A stretch of DNA of 64,000 nt from contig NZ_JAGGOI010000009.1 in NCBI RefSeq assembly GCF_018614585.1, positions 27,324 to 91,323 of the forward strand, in the 5' to 3' direction. The position numbers were made by a program, and so were the translations under genes. Below are positions 1 to 7,369 of the stretch, in pieces (the stretch's first letter is position 1; every line of letters starts with the position of its first letter). This stretch comes from Streptomyces sp. ISL-1. Its GTDB lineage: Bacteria > Actinomycetota > Actinomycetes > Streptomycetales > Streptomycetaceae. Under the pieces are notes generated by a model. The model had not been told where the DNA came from, did not search any database, and saw only the letters and a program-made list of their open reading frames with translations.

Positions 1-1
1 C

Positions 2-286
2 GGCCTGATCCTGCACCGGATGAAGCGCTCCCTGCGGCCCGGCAAAGTCTTCGTCGACCACAGCCAGAACGCCGCCGCGAAGACCACCGCCGCCCCCTAC
101 ACCCTGCGCGCCCGCACCGAGCCGACCGTCTCGACGCCCGTCACCTGGGAGGAGATCGAAGCGCACCAGAACCTCGTCTTCCGGATCGGCGACATCGCGC
201 CACGGCTCGACAGGCACGGGGATCTGCTCGAGCCGCTCATCGATCTCAGCGGGGCCGGGCGGCTGCCGGCCGGGCCGCTGCCATGA
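2..286 (+). CDS. ligD: LigD-type DNA repair polymerase domain, 3' end only
   Basis: The frame is open from base 2 to the stop at 284-286, so about 94 C-terminal residues are seen and the gene begins before the window. Segments such as KVFVDHSQN, KTTAAPYTLRAR and VSTPVTWEE are typical of the C-terminal part of the primase-like polymerase domain of LigD. In the family this domain extends and fills DNA ends during Ku-dependent end joining in the cytoplasm. The stop overlaps the ATG of a ligase stub (ATGA, 283-286), which suggests the polymerase and a ligase were once translationally coupled. Whether the polymerase was a separate protein cannot be judged from this fragment. Confidence 0.88.
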   Translation, partial: GLILHRMKRSLRPGKVFVDHSQNAAAKTTAAPYTLRARTEPTVSTPVTWEEIEAHQNLVFRIGDIAPRLDRHGDLLEPLIDLSGAGRLPAGPLP

Positions 287-381
287 ACGCGCCCAGGCCG
301 CCCCTGAAGGTCGCGCCGGCCGAATCGGTGAGCGTCCTGCCGCGCGGGCGGGAGCCGGCGTACGAGCCGAAGTCCGACGGT
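283..381 (+). pseudogene. N-terminal stub of an ATP-dependent DNA ligase
   Basis: The ATG overlaps the LigD polymerase stop. The first 33 residues read like the start of a bacterial ATP-dependent ligase: a PPLKVAPAE stretch, LPRG, then EPKSDG, which matches the adenylation motif usually written EPKWDGYR, with the nucleophilic lysine at residue 30. Directly after this motif the similarity stops and the frame runs into unrelated sequence before ending at 531. I infer a truncated ligase gene, with the remaining domains lost by deletion or frameshift. A separate full-length ligase follows at 524. Confidence 0.65.
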
Positions 382-523
382 TCTCCGGACACTCTGAGAT
401 GTCTCGTGAGACTGACTCACCGAAGCCATCCGTTACCAACTCGAGTGATTGTCCCGGTGACAGGCCAACGAGGACGGCGAGCCTCTCCCTACCCTGAGGG
501 TCACGCTGGTCGAACCTGGCAGC

Positions 524-1426
524 ATGGATGAGAGCTCGCCGACAGTAGCCTTGCGACCACCCGTCGATGTCATGCGCCCCCGGCCTGCGGACGAGATCCC
601 CGAGCAAGGCAGCACGCCTGCGGGCTTTCAGTACTCCCTCAAGCTCGACGGCTTCCGCGCCCTGGCCTTCATCCTCGAGGGCGGAAGGGTCTTCTTGCAG
701 TCACGCTCACAAAGAGACCTCTCCAGAGAATTCCCCGAGATTTCCGCATACCTCCGAGATCACTTGCCACCCGGAATCGTGCTGGACGGTGAATTGTGCG
801 CCTACCGCGAGGGGCGATTGAGCTTCACCGACTTGCTTCGGTCCCACAGTGATCGCGAGCGGTCGGGGATCCCCGTGTCCTACATCGCGTTCGACATCCT
901 CGCTGTTCCAGGCCGGGATGTCAGGGCCCTGCCCCTCAAGGAGCGTTGGGAGCTGCTCGGAGCCGCACTGAAAGACGTCGGCCCACCCCTCGAGCGTGTG
1001 CTGGCAACGCTGGACGAGGAAACCGCCCACGTCTGGTTTCGCGACATGAGAGCCGTGGGCGTCGAAGGAATCGTAGCGAAGACACTGAGCTCGCCCTATC
1101 GGGCAGGAGGAACCTGGGCCTGGAGGAAGATCCGGCATTCCGATACGCGGGATGGCACGCTTCTCGGCGTATTCGGCCCGGTGGACCGACCACATGCACT
1201 TCTCGTGCAGCTTCCCGATGATCGAACCGTGAAGACCTCGCCGCGCTTGACGGCAACGCAGTCACGGCAGGTCGCCGAGCTGGTACGCGGTCGCTTGGAA
1301 GATTTGACGGACCACCCGGACCACGGGCCCGTGCGGATGCTCACCGACCCTTTCCTCGTCGAACTACGCCAGACCGCCGGACGCCACGAGACCGCCCGTT
1401 TCGTACGTTTTCGGTCCGATGGATGA
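524..1426 (+). CDS. ATP-dependent DNA ligase (LigD-ligase type)
   Basis: This 300-residue protein joins nicked or broken DNA through a lysyl-AMP intermediate. The nucleotidyltransferase motifs appear in order: KLDGFR with the adenylated lysine at residue 40, IVLDGELCA near 87-95, SYIAFDILAV near 118-127, GVEGIVAKTL near 180-189, and WRKIRHSDT as the motif V region. An OB-fold-like tail carries LLGVFGP. About 300 residues is normal for the stand-alone ligases of actinobacterial end joining. It lies behind a LigD polymerase end and a second, truncated ligase, so it may be the copy that replaced the broken one. No clear Shine-Dalgarno was seen at the ATG, so the start is less certain than the product. 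Confidence 0.87.
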   Translation: MDESSPTVALRPPVDVMRPRPADEIPEQGSTPAGFQYSLKLDGFRALAFILEGGRVFLQSRSQRDLSREFPEISAYLRDHLPPGIVLDGELCAYREGRLSFTDLLRSHSDRERSGIPVSYIAFDILAVPGRDVRALPLKERWELLGAALKDVGPPLERVLATLDEETAHVWFRDMRAVGVEGIVAKTLSSPYRAGGTWAWRKIRHSDTRDGTLLGVFGPVDRPHALLVQLPDDRTVKTSPRLTATQSRQVAELVRGRLEDLTDHPDHGPVRMLTDPFLVELRQTAGRHETARFVRFRSDG

Positions 1427-1471
1427 GCATCGGGCAGGTGGTGTCTGCGACATGGGGTCTCGGCCTTCGCG

Positions 1472-1487
1472 GAATCTGTGCAGATTC
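1472..1487. terminator. Small hairpin between convergent genes
   Basis: The sequence GAATCTG-TG-CAGATTC forms a 7-bp perfect inverted repeat between the ligase stop (1426) and the nucleotidyltransferase stop (1518), which converge. The loop is only two bases and there is no T-tract, so a role as a bidirectional terminator is a guess. Confidence 0.3.
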
Positions 1488-1517
1488 ACGTTGGGAATTC
1501 CAGGGGAAGGGTGCCGT

Positions 1518-2324
1518 TCAGGGGCGCGGTGCTTTCTCGCCGTGCACGACTGTGTATTCCGCGGCGAGCCAGGGGCCCAGGTCGTCGATGAGCATGCTGA
1601 GTACTGCAGTATCGGCCGAGGGGGTGCGGCCGTTGGCCGAGGCGATGCGCATCTGGTCTACACGCTCAGGGTAGTAGCGGCCGAAGAGTTCGGCGGACTC
1701 GTTGAGTTCGCTGGTCCAGCCGCCCCAGCGGGGCATGACCAGAGTGAATCCTGTGCGCACGATGCGGCGGGCGACGATGCGGCAGAGAGTCTGGCGGTCG
1801 GCATCCGTGGCGGCTTCGGCGGCTCGGGTGTGCCAGCGTTGCAGCGCGAGGGCGAGGTCGCCGTTCGTTTCGCGGGCGAGGAGGGCTGTAGGACGGTAAC
1901 GGGGCAGTCGTTCAGCGAGGTCGGCACCGAGCAGCGGGGTGCACAGGCAGGCGATGAAGAACCCGGCATCGTGGCGTTCGAGGTCGCTCAGCAGAGCGCG
2001 CGTGCTGGTGAGCAGGATGCCGACGCCATCAATCTGGCGGAATGCGCGGTCGAGTGCGGCCTCGATCGCTTTGGCGTCGGCCCGGTCGGCTTCGGTGGGC
2101 TCGTGGTGGAGAGCGAGCTGGAGGTCGAGGTCGGAGACTCCGGGTGTGGCGGTGCCGCGCGGGATGCTGCCGTAGATGTAGGCGCTGTGCAGCCGCACGC
2201 TGTCGAACGTCTCGGTGATACGAGTGCGGGCGGCCTCGACGACTGGGGTGAATGCTGCCGGCACTCGGTCCAGTACGCCTTCGCGTGCGATCGTTCCGTC
2301 GTGGGCCAGCCCTCGTTCGCTCAT
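1518..2324 (-). CDS. MNT-type nucleotidyltransferase domain protein
   Basis: The 268-residue product carries the nucleotidyltransferase signature GSIPRGTA followed by GVSDLDLQL, where the Gly-Ser and the paired aspartates bind the nucleotide and Mg2+. Aminoglycoside adenylyltransferases, MNT antitoxins and regulatory uridylyltransferase-like proteins share this fold. Its length and the helical C-terminal half (ALQRWHTRAAEA, WGGWTSELNESAELFGRYY) resemble stand-alone actinobacterial nucleotidyltransferases of unknown substrate. The ATG at 2324 was chosen because the upstream in-frame residues look random. It converges with the ligase gene. The substrate cannot be read from the sequence. Confidence 0.72.
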   Translation of the reverse strand: MSERGLAHDGTIAREGVLDRVPAAFTPVVEAARTRITETFDSVRLHSAYIYGSIPRGTATPGVSDLDLQLALHHEPTEADRADAKAIEAALDRAFRQIDGVGILLTSTRALLSDLERHDAGFFIACLCTPLLGADLAERLPRYRPTALLARETNGDLALALQRWHTRAAEAATDADRQTLCRIVARRIVRTGFTLVMPRWGGWTSELNESAELFGRYYPERVDQMRIASANGRTPSADTAVLSMLIDDLGPWLAAEYTVVHGEKAPRP

Positions 2325-2581
2325 GAGGTCACTGTGCCTTGCGCTGCTGTGCGCTGGCGCGCGGACAACGATGCACGTCGCAAGAGGGCGTCGCAATCCG
2401 GTCTTCACGAACGGCTGCTGGTGCAGAGCGAGTTCCAGCTGCGATGTCTGCGGCGCGGGCCGGCAGGCGGCGGAGAACGCCGACGGGGCGGCGTACGCCG
2501 ACGCGGTGTCGGAGTACGCCGCCCTGGTGCAGGACGAGCTGAGGGCCGCGGCCCTCAAGCTGCTGACTGGTCCTACTCCCG

Positions 2582-3373
2582 CTACTTCGGGTCGCGGTTG
2601 AACAGCGACTTGGACCAGAAGTAGCCGAGCACGGCCAGCCCCAGGCACCAGACGATGGTGATCCACCAATTGTTGCCGATCTCGGTGCCGAGCAGCAGCC
2701 CGCGCAGGGTCTCGATCGCCGGTGTGAACGGCTGGTACTCGGCGATCGGCTGGAACCACCCCGGCATCGCGTCGACCGGGACGAAGGCGCTGGAGATGAG
2801 CGGCAGGAAAACCAGCGGCAGCGCGTTGTTGCTGGCCGCCTCGGCGCTTGGGCTGACCATGCCCATGCCGACCGCGATCCAGGTGAACGCCAGGGCGAAC
2901 AGCGTGAGCAGCCCGAACGCCGCGATCCACTCCAGGACCGTGGCATCCGTGGACCTGAAGCCGATGGCCACGCCGACGGCACCGACAACAACCACGCTGA
3001 TGACCGCCTGCAGCACGCTGCCGATGACGTGTCCGATGAGCACGGAACCGCGGTGGATCGCCATCGTGCGGAAGCGGGCGATGATGCCCTCGGTCATGTC
3101 GTTGGAGACGGACACCGCGGTGCCGACCAGGGTGCCGCCAATGGTCATCAGCAGGATGCCCGGGACGAGGTAGGCGATGTACTCCGAGCGGTCGGCGCCG
3201 CCACCACCGATGCCCGCGCTCATCACGTCGCCGAAGACGTAGACGAACAGCAGCAGCAGGACGATCGGCGTCAGCAGCAGGTTCAGGGTGAGGGACGGGT
3301 AGCGCCGCGCGTGCAGGAGGTTGCGGCGCAGCATTGTGTTCGAGTCGCGTACGGCGAGGGAGAGGGCGCTCAT
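2582..3373 (-). CDS. ABC-2 type (DrrB-like) exporter permease
   Basis: The protein has 263 residues with about six hydrophobic helices, for example near residues 28-48 (LLLTPIVLLLLFVYVF), 68-85, 110-135, 145-170, 180-200 and 240-258. This layout is usual for the membrane subunit of DrrAB-type drug or lipid exporters. The start overlaps the stop of the ATPase gene upstream by four bases (ATGA, 3370-3373), so the two subunits are translationally coupled and should form one transporter. The ligand is not known; the family exports hydrophobic compounds such as anthracyclines. Confidence 0.88.
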   Translation of the reverse strand: MSALSLAVRDSNTMLRRNLLHARRYPSLTLNLLLTPIVLLLLFVYVFGDVMSAGIGGGGADRSEYIAYLVPGILLMTIGGTLVGTAVSVSNDMTEGIIARFRTMAIHRGSVLIGHVIGSVLQAVISVVVVGAVGVAIGFRSTDATVLEWIAAFGLLTLFALAFTWIAVGMGMVSPSAEAASNNALPLVFLPLISSAFVPVDAMPGWFQPIAEYQPFTPAIETLRGLLLGTEIGNNWWITIVWCLGLAVLGYFWSKSLFNRDPK

Positions 3374-4371
3374 CGGACTGCCTCCTTGGGCTGGTTGGGC
3401 ACGTTGGTGGCGCCGGTCAGGGCGAAGAACACGTCGTCGAGGTCGGGGGTGTGCACGGTCAGCTCGTCCGCCTCGATGCCGGCCGAGTACAGCCGGTCGA
3501 GGATGGAGCGCAGCTCGCGCTGGCTGCCGTCGCTGGGGATCTGCAGCGACAGCGCCTCGTCGTCCCTGGTGACCTCGCGCAGCGCGATGGCGGCGGACTG
3601 GTACGCGGCCGGGTCGGAGAACCGCAGCCGCACGTGCCCACCCGGGATGAGCCGCTTCAGTTCGTCGGCGCTACCCTCTGCGGCGATCTTGCCGTCGCTC
3701 AGTACCGCGATGCGGTCGGCGAGCTCGTCGGCCTCCTCCAGGTACTGGGTGGTGAGGAAGACGGTGACGCCGTCGGAGACGAGCTCGCGGATGATCTGCC
3801 ACATGTTGTGGCGGCTGCGCGGGTCGAGGCCAGTGGTCGGCTCGTCGAGGAAGATGATCCGCGGCTTGCCGACGAGGGTCATGGCGATGTCGAGGCGGCG
3901 CTTCATGCCGCCGGAGTAGCTCTGGGCGGGCTTCTTGGCGGCGTCGACGAGGTCGAACCGCTCCAGCAGCTCGGCGGTGACCCGCCGCCCCTCTCGCTTG
4001 GACAGGTGGTGCAGGTCCGCCATGAGGAGCATGTTCTCCTCGCCGGTGATCAGCCCGTCGACGGCGGAGAACTGCCCGGTGACGCCGATCGCGGCACGCA
4101 CCCCGTCCGGTGACGTGGCGACGTCGTGGCCCGCGACCTGGGCCTGCCCGCCGTCGGCGGTGATGAGCGTGGAAAGGATCTTCACTGCGGTGGTCTTGCC
4201 GGCACCGTTCGGCCCGAGCAGCGCGAACACGGACCCGGCCGGGATACGCAGATCGATGCCGTCGAGGACGGTCTTGTCGCCGTACGACTTGCGCAGACCG
4301 ACGGTGGAGACGGCGGCCGGCGACGGGTGACCGTCGCCCCGCCTGGACGTGGGCATGACAGATGAAGCCAT
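3370..4371 (-). CDS. ABC transporter ATP-binding protein (DrrA-like)
   Basis: This 333-residue ATPase energises the permease encoded directly downstream. Visible motifs are Walker A GPNGAGKTT at 53-61, a Q-loop region GVTGQFSAVD, the signature SYSGGMKRRLDIAM and Walker B IIFLDEPTTGLD. A C-terminal extension of about 100 residues ending in DLDDVFFALTG is typical of the DrrA/CcmA group. The gene is followed without a gap by the permease and preceded, on the same strand, by a DUF4097 gene and a ribbon-helix-helix gene. This neighbourhood suggests an envelope-linked or self-protection exporter. The substrate is not apparent. Confidence 0.92.
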   Translation of the reverse strand: MASSVMPTSRRGDGHPSPAAVSTVGLRKSYGDKTVLDGIDLRIPAGSVFALLGPNGAGKTTAVKILSTLITADGGQAQVAGHDVATSPDGVRAAIGVTGQFSAVDGLITGEENMLLMADLHHLSKREGRRVTAELLERFDLVDAAKKPAQSYSGGMKRRLDIAMTLVGKPRIIFLDEPTTGLDPRSRHNMWQIIRELVSDGVTVFLTTQYLEEADELADRIAVLSDGKIAAEGSADELKRLIPGGHVRLRFSDPAAYQSAAIALREVTRDDEALSLQIPSDGSQRELRSILDRLYSAGIEADELTVHTPDLDDVFFALTGATNVPNQPKEAVR

Positions 4372-4445
4372 GGAACCCTCCCGTTCGAAGGCTGAAGTTG
4401 CAGGGGGAGTGGGCGAGTTGAGGGTGGTGCGGGCTATGGAGGCGC

Positions 4446-5288
4446 TCAGGCCTTGGCGCGGCGGACGTCGATGTTGCCGTGCCGGGTGCGGGCGCGGACC
4501 TTGACGGTGTCCTCGGTCTTCTTCGGGGTCTCGGACGCGGTGAGCGTGTTGCGCACCTGCCCGGAGCCCGAGCTGACGTCGAGCCAGGCGGCCGTGCCCT
4601 CGCGGACGCCGACCTCGATGGCGCCGTAGGAGGTCTCCAACTGGACGGTGCCGCGGGCCACGTCTTCCACGCGCAGGGTGCCGTGTGCGGTGGTGGCGGT
4701 GACCGAGTCCTCGGCGCGCCGGATCTCGATGTCGCCGTTGGCGCCGCTCACCCGCAGCTCGCCGGTCGCGGCGCCGACGGTCGTGGTGCCGTGCGAGTTC
4801 TTCAGGACGGCGGGGCCGTCGACGAGGCCGACGCGCAGGCTGCCGGAGCTGGTGGTGATCTCGGCCATGCCCTCGACCCGGTCCACGGTGATCGAGCCGT
4901 GCGAGGCGGTCAGCTGCAGCGGGCCGGTGGTGTCGAGGCGGACGTCGCCGGACGAGGTCTTCACGCGGACCTCGCCGAGCCGGCCCTCGCCGAGTACCTG
5001 GGCCCAGGCGCCGGTCATGTCGATGCGCGAGCCCGTGGGCAGTTCGACCGTCACGTCGACGGTGCCGGTGCGGCCGAACAGATTGGCCTTGGGCGTCCTG
5101 ACCGTCAGTACGCCGCTCGCGTACGTGACCTCGGTCTGGTCGGCCGCCCGTACGTCCTGGTCCCGCTTGGGGTCGCGGGGCCGCACCTCGACGACGGTGT
5201 CGAGGCGGTCGCCCGCGGTGAACTGGATGGAACCGGCCTCCACGTGCGCCGTGGCCGAGATCGGTTCGGGAGTGTCGAAAGAAGGCAT
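4446..5288 (-). CDS. DUF4097 beta-helix repeat protein
   Basis: The 280-residue product consists of short repeated beta-strand units such as VRVKTSSGDVRLDT, LTASHGSITVDRV, ITTSSGSLRVGLV and VTATTAHGTLRVEDV. This is the ladder typical of the DUF4097/DUF4098 putative adhesin family. There is no signal peptide or membrane helix, so a cytoplasmic location is likely despite the adhesin label. It lies 74 bp upstream of the ABC ATPase gene and downstream of a HicB-like gene, all on the minus strand, and probably belongs to the same transcript. The function of such proteins is not established. A tandem repeat sits just before its start. Confidence 0.8.
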   Translation of the reverse strand: MPSFDTPEPISATAHVEAGSIQFTAGDRLDTVVEVRPRDPKRDQDVRAADQTEVTYASGVLTVRTPKANLFGRTGTVDVTVELPTGSRIDMTGAWAQVLGEGRLGEVRVKTSSGDVRLDTTGPLQLTASHGSITVDRVEGMAEITTSSGSLRVGLVDGPAVLKNSHGTTTVGAATGELRVSGANGDIEIRRAEDSVTATTAHGTLRVEDVARGTVQLETSYGAIEVGVREGTAAWLDVSSGSGQVRNTLTASETPKKTEDTVKVRARTRHGNIDVRRAKA

Positions 5289-5340
5289 GGCTGTCCCGTC
5301 CTCTTGGGTCTTTGGGACGTCCCCGCTGGTGGGACGTGCT

Positions 5341-5410
5341 GTGGGTGAAGTGGTGTGGGTGAAGTGGTGTGGGTGAAGTGGTGTGGGTGAAGTGGTGCGG
5401 GTGAAGTGGT
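5341..5410. repeat. Five tandem copies of a 14-bp unit
   Basis: Five consecutive copies of GTGGGTGAAGTGGT run from 5341 to 5410; the last starts GCGGG instead of GTGGG. The array lies in the spacer between the HicB-like gene and the DUF4097 gene. Its unit length is not a multiple of three and it is not inside a gene. It looks like a slippage-prone minisatellite in an intra-operon spacer, so copy number may vary between strains. Confidence 0.9.
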
Positions 5411-5427
5411 GCGGGGCGCGGGCGCGG

Positions 5428-5946
5428 CTAGCGCACCCAGCCCGTGAAGCTCTGTCCGATGGTCTGGGTCTTCTCTGTCGTACGCGGCCGGGTGCCGCCG
5501 TCGACCGCGGCCGACACGGCGCGCACCAGCCACGCGTTGACCGACAGGCCCTCGCGGGTCGCGGCCTCCTCGGCGCGGGCCTTGAGGTGGGCCGGCAGGC
5601 GCAGGTTGACGCGGGCGGTGCCGCCCTCGTCGCCGTCGGCCGGGGCCGGGGTCCTGAGCGATTCGACGGGCGCGGCCGGCTCCGCGAGGGCGCCGCCGTC
5701 GGTGGGCGGCGGTGTCACCACGAAGTCGGGGTCGAGCCCGCGCAGCCGTACGTCGACCGAGCCGGGGGCGAGTTCGCGGGTGATCTCGTCCGTCGCGGCG
5801 GAAAGCACATTGAGCATGGTCAGCCGGGCCGCCGACTCCAGGGGAGCGGTGAGCCTCTCTGCCAGCTCGCGGGCTTCGTCGCCGCCGGCTTCGGCGGCCA
5901 CCGCGAGTTCGCGGCGGAGGGTGTCGATATACGGAGTGAGGTCCAT
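5428..5946 (-). CDS. HicB-like ribbon-helix-helix protein
   Basis: The product has 172 residues. The C-terminal part (about 112-150) contains ARVNLRLPAHLKARAEEAATREGL followed by SVNAWLVRAVSAAV. This is the ribbon-helix-helix DNA-binding fold found in HicB-type antitoxins and Arc-like repressors. The N-terminal half is acidic and alanine-rich with no known catalytic motif. No HicA-type toxin gene is adjacent, so it may instead be a repressor of the operon that follows it on the same strand (DUF4097 protein and ABC exporter). The ATG at 5946 begins MDLTPYIDTLRREL, which fits a natural start. Confidence 0.68.
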   Translation of the reverse strand: MDLTPYIDTLRRELAVAAEAGGDEARELAERLTAPLESAARLTMLNVLSAATDEITRELAPGSVDVRLRGLDPDFVVTPPPTDGGALAEPAAPVESLRTPAPADGDEGGTARVNLRLPAHLKARAEEAATREGLSVNAWLVRAVSAAVDGGTRPRTTEKTQTIGQSFTGWVR

Positions 5947-6344
5947 GACGCCATCATGGCACCACAATGGCTCCACACGCAAGCAGTGAGGTGACATCTC
6001 TGGGTCGGCAACTGGCGCAACCACCCTGACCTGCGCAAACATACTGGCACCTACCTGAGTCATTGTGGCGCGCCATGTGTGCTCACATGCTTTCGATAGG
6101 GTGGAATGGCCCGGGTGGCGCCGGGCGACACCGGATGGCACCAAGCCGTGCCACCCGACGTCATGTGATGCCATGCGATGTCACAAGGGGGTTGCCTGCC
6201 CCCGCCTCGCGATCCGCCGCTGGGCCGAGCCCACCCGAGGCGGCATGATCGGGCCCGCCCCGCCCAGCCAGGGCATGTGTGAGGTCGTGATCAAACGCGC
6301 CGACCCGGATCCGCCCTCCGGGTGGATCCGGTAGGAAGACGGTT
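5947..6344. other. Non-coding stretch upstream of the HicB-like gene
   Basis: About 400 bases separate the HicB-like start from a transposase stub. No open frame with convincing protein character is present. The lower GC and the repeated ATGTGATGCC-like words suggest non-coding or decayed DNA. The promoter of the HicB-DUF4097-exporter transcript should lie near 5947-6060, but no clear -10/-35 pair was identified. Confidence 0.4.
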
Positions 6345-6413
6345 GTGACGCGCAGGCAACTCACCGATGAGCAATGGACGTTGATCGTGCAGCACCCGCC
6401 GAAAGGCAACTAC
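6345..6413 (+). pseudogene. N-terminal stub of an IS5-family-like transposase
   Basis: Starting with GTG at 6345 the frame reads VTRRQLTDEQWTLIVQHPPK. This closely resembles the start of IS5-group transposases (RxxLTDEQWxLIxPxLP). Similarity ends after about 23 residues and the frame continues as unrelated sequence, so only the gene start is left. No terminal inverted repeats or target duplication could be recognised around it. This is a remnant and not an active element. Confidence 0.6.
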
Positions 6414-6454
6414 GTCCTGCCTCGGTCTGCACGACTCCCAGGGCTTTGGCCCCG

Positions 6455-7255
6455 TTACGCGCGCAGCCAGGTGCGGCGGTCGCGCGCCGCCGCGTACAGC
6501 GCTTCGATGTCCGCGGGTTTCAGTACGCCGCCGAGCCTGGCCAGTGCGGGCACCTCTTCCTCCCGCAGAATCCGTACGTCCGGTGGCGCGGGCAGCACAT
6601 CCAGCCGCGCCGCCCCCACCACGGCGAGGACCGGGCGCACCGCCGCCGTCAGAGCGAGGGTCGCCCGCTCGGCCCGGCGGCGGGTCAGCCGCAGCAGCGG
6701 GCCCCGTACGCCGCGGCCGGCCCGCACCATCGGGTCGGCGATCCGCACCCGCAGCCGCCGGGCGGCCAGGGTGTGCACGGCCAGCACCCCGCCCGGGCCG
6801 ACGGCCAGATGATCGATGCGGTCGGCGCCAGGCAGCGGCACCGAGTGAATGATCCGCCAGCCCGCGGGCTCGAGCCGGTCGAGGCTGTCGCCGAGCAGCT
6901 GCTGGGCGGCGAGTTCCGCACGGCGCGGGTCCTGCCGGAAGCGGCCTGTGGCGGGCAGGCGGTCCAGCTCGGCGTGGAGCGCCTCGCCGGGGCGGTTGGG
7001 GGCGAGGTCGTCGTCCGGGTGCAGGGACAGCCTGACGAGATCCGCGGAGGTGGGCACGGGCGGCGGTCCGACGGAGACCTCGCCGGTCAGATACGGGGCG
7101 AGGGCGGCCAGCACATCGGCGCGGTGGCGCTCGGAGACCAGGCTGACGTGGCCGCTGTCCCTGTCGTACCAGGCGACGTCGCGGCCGTCCGGGAGGCTGA
7201 CGTACAGCCGGTCCCGGCCCTGCCTGTGTGCCGGCGTGACGCGCAGTCCGCTCAT
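6455..7255 (-). CDS. NERD-like (nuclease-related) domain protein
   Basis: The protein has 266 residues. Its middle part, ERLEPAGW-type RIIHSVPLPG followed by DRIDHLAVGPGGVLAVHTLAA (about 135-165), matches the core of the NERD domain, a restriction-endonuclease-like fold. In active relatives the strand after the hydrophobic run ends in a D-x-K type motif; here it reads VHTLAARRLRV, so catalysis is doubtful. The N-terminal part (DVAWYDRDSGHVSLVS) looks like a small beta domain. The ATG at 7255 is preceded by GAGGGG about seven bases upstream. The gene is divergent from the HEAT-repeat gene and has no operon partner. Confidence 0.62.
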   Translation of the reverse strand: MSGLRVTPAHRQGRDRLYVSLPDGRDVAWYDRDSGHVSLVSERHRADVLAALAPYLTGEVSVGPPPVPTSADLVRLSLHPDDDLAPNRPGEALHAELDRLPATGRFRQDPRRAELAAQQLLGDSLDRLEPAGWRIIHSVPLPGADRIDHLAVGPGGVLAVHTLAARRLRVRIADPMVRAGRGVRGPLLRLTRRRAERATLALTAAVRPVLAVVGAARLDVLPAPPDVRILREEEVPALARLGGVLKPADIEALYAAARDRRTWLRA

Positions 7256-7369
7256 GCCATCACCCCTCGACCATGGGAACAGCCACGGGCCCTTCGAAGC
7301 AATAACCCCGCGAGCCGGAGCCGTAGTGCACACTCTCCCCAAGCGCAAGGTTCTTGGGAGGGGGCAAGC

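Noticed and set aside
2401..2601. A plus-strand tail reading AYADAVSEYAALVQDELRAAALKLL between the nucleotidyltransferase and the permease
   Set aside because: The end looks protein-like, but no start or homologous upstream part was found; it could be a decayed gene end but support is too thin.
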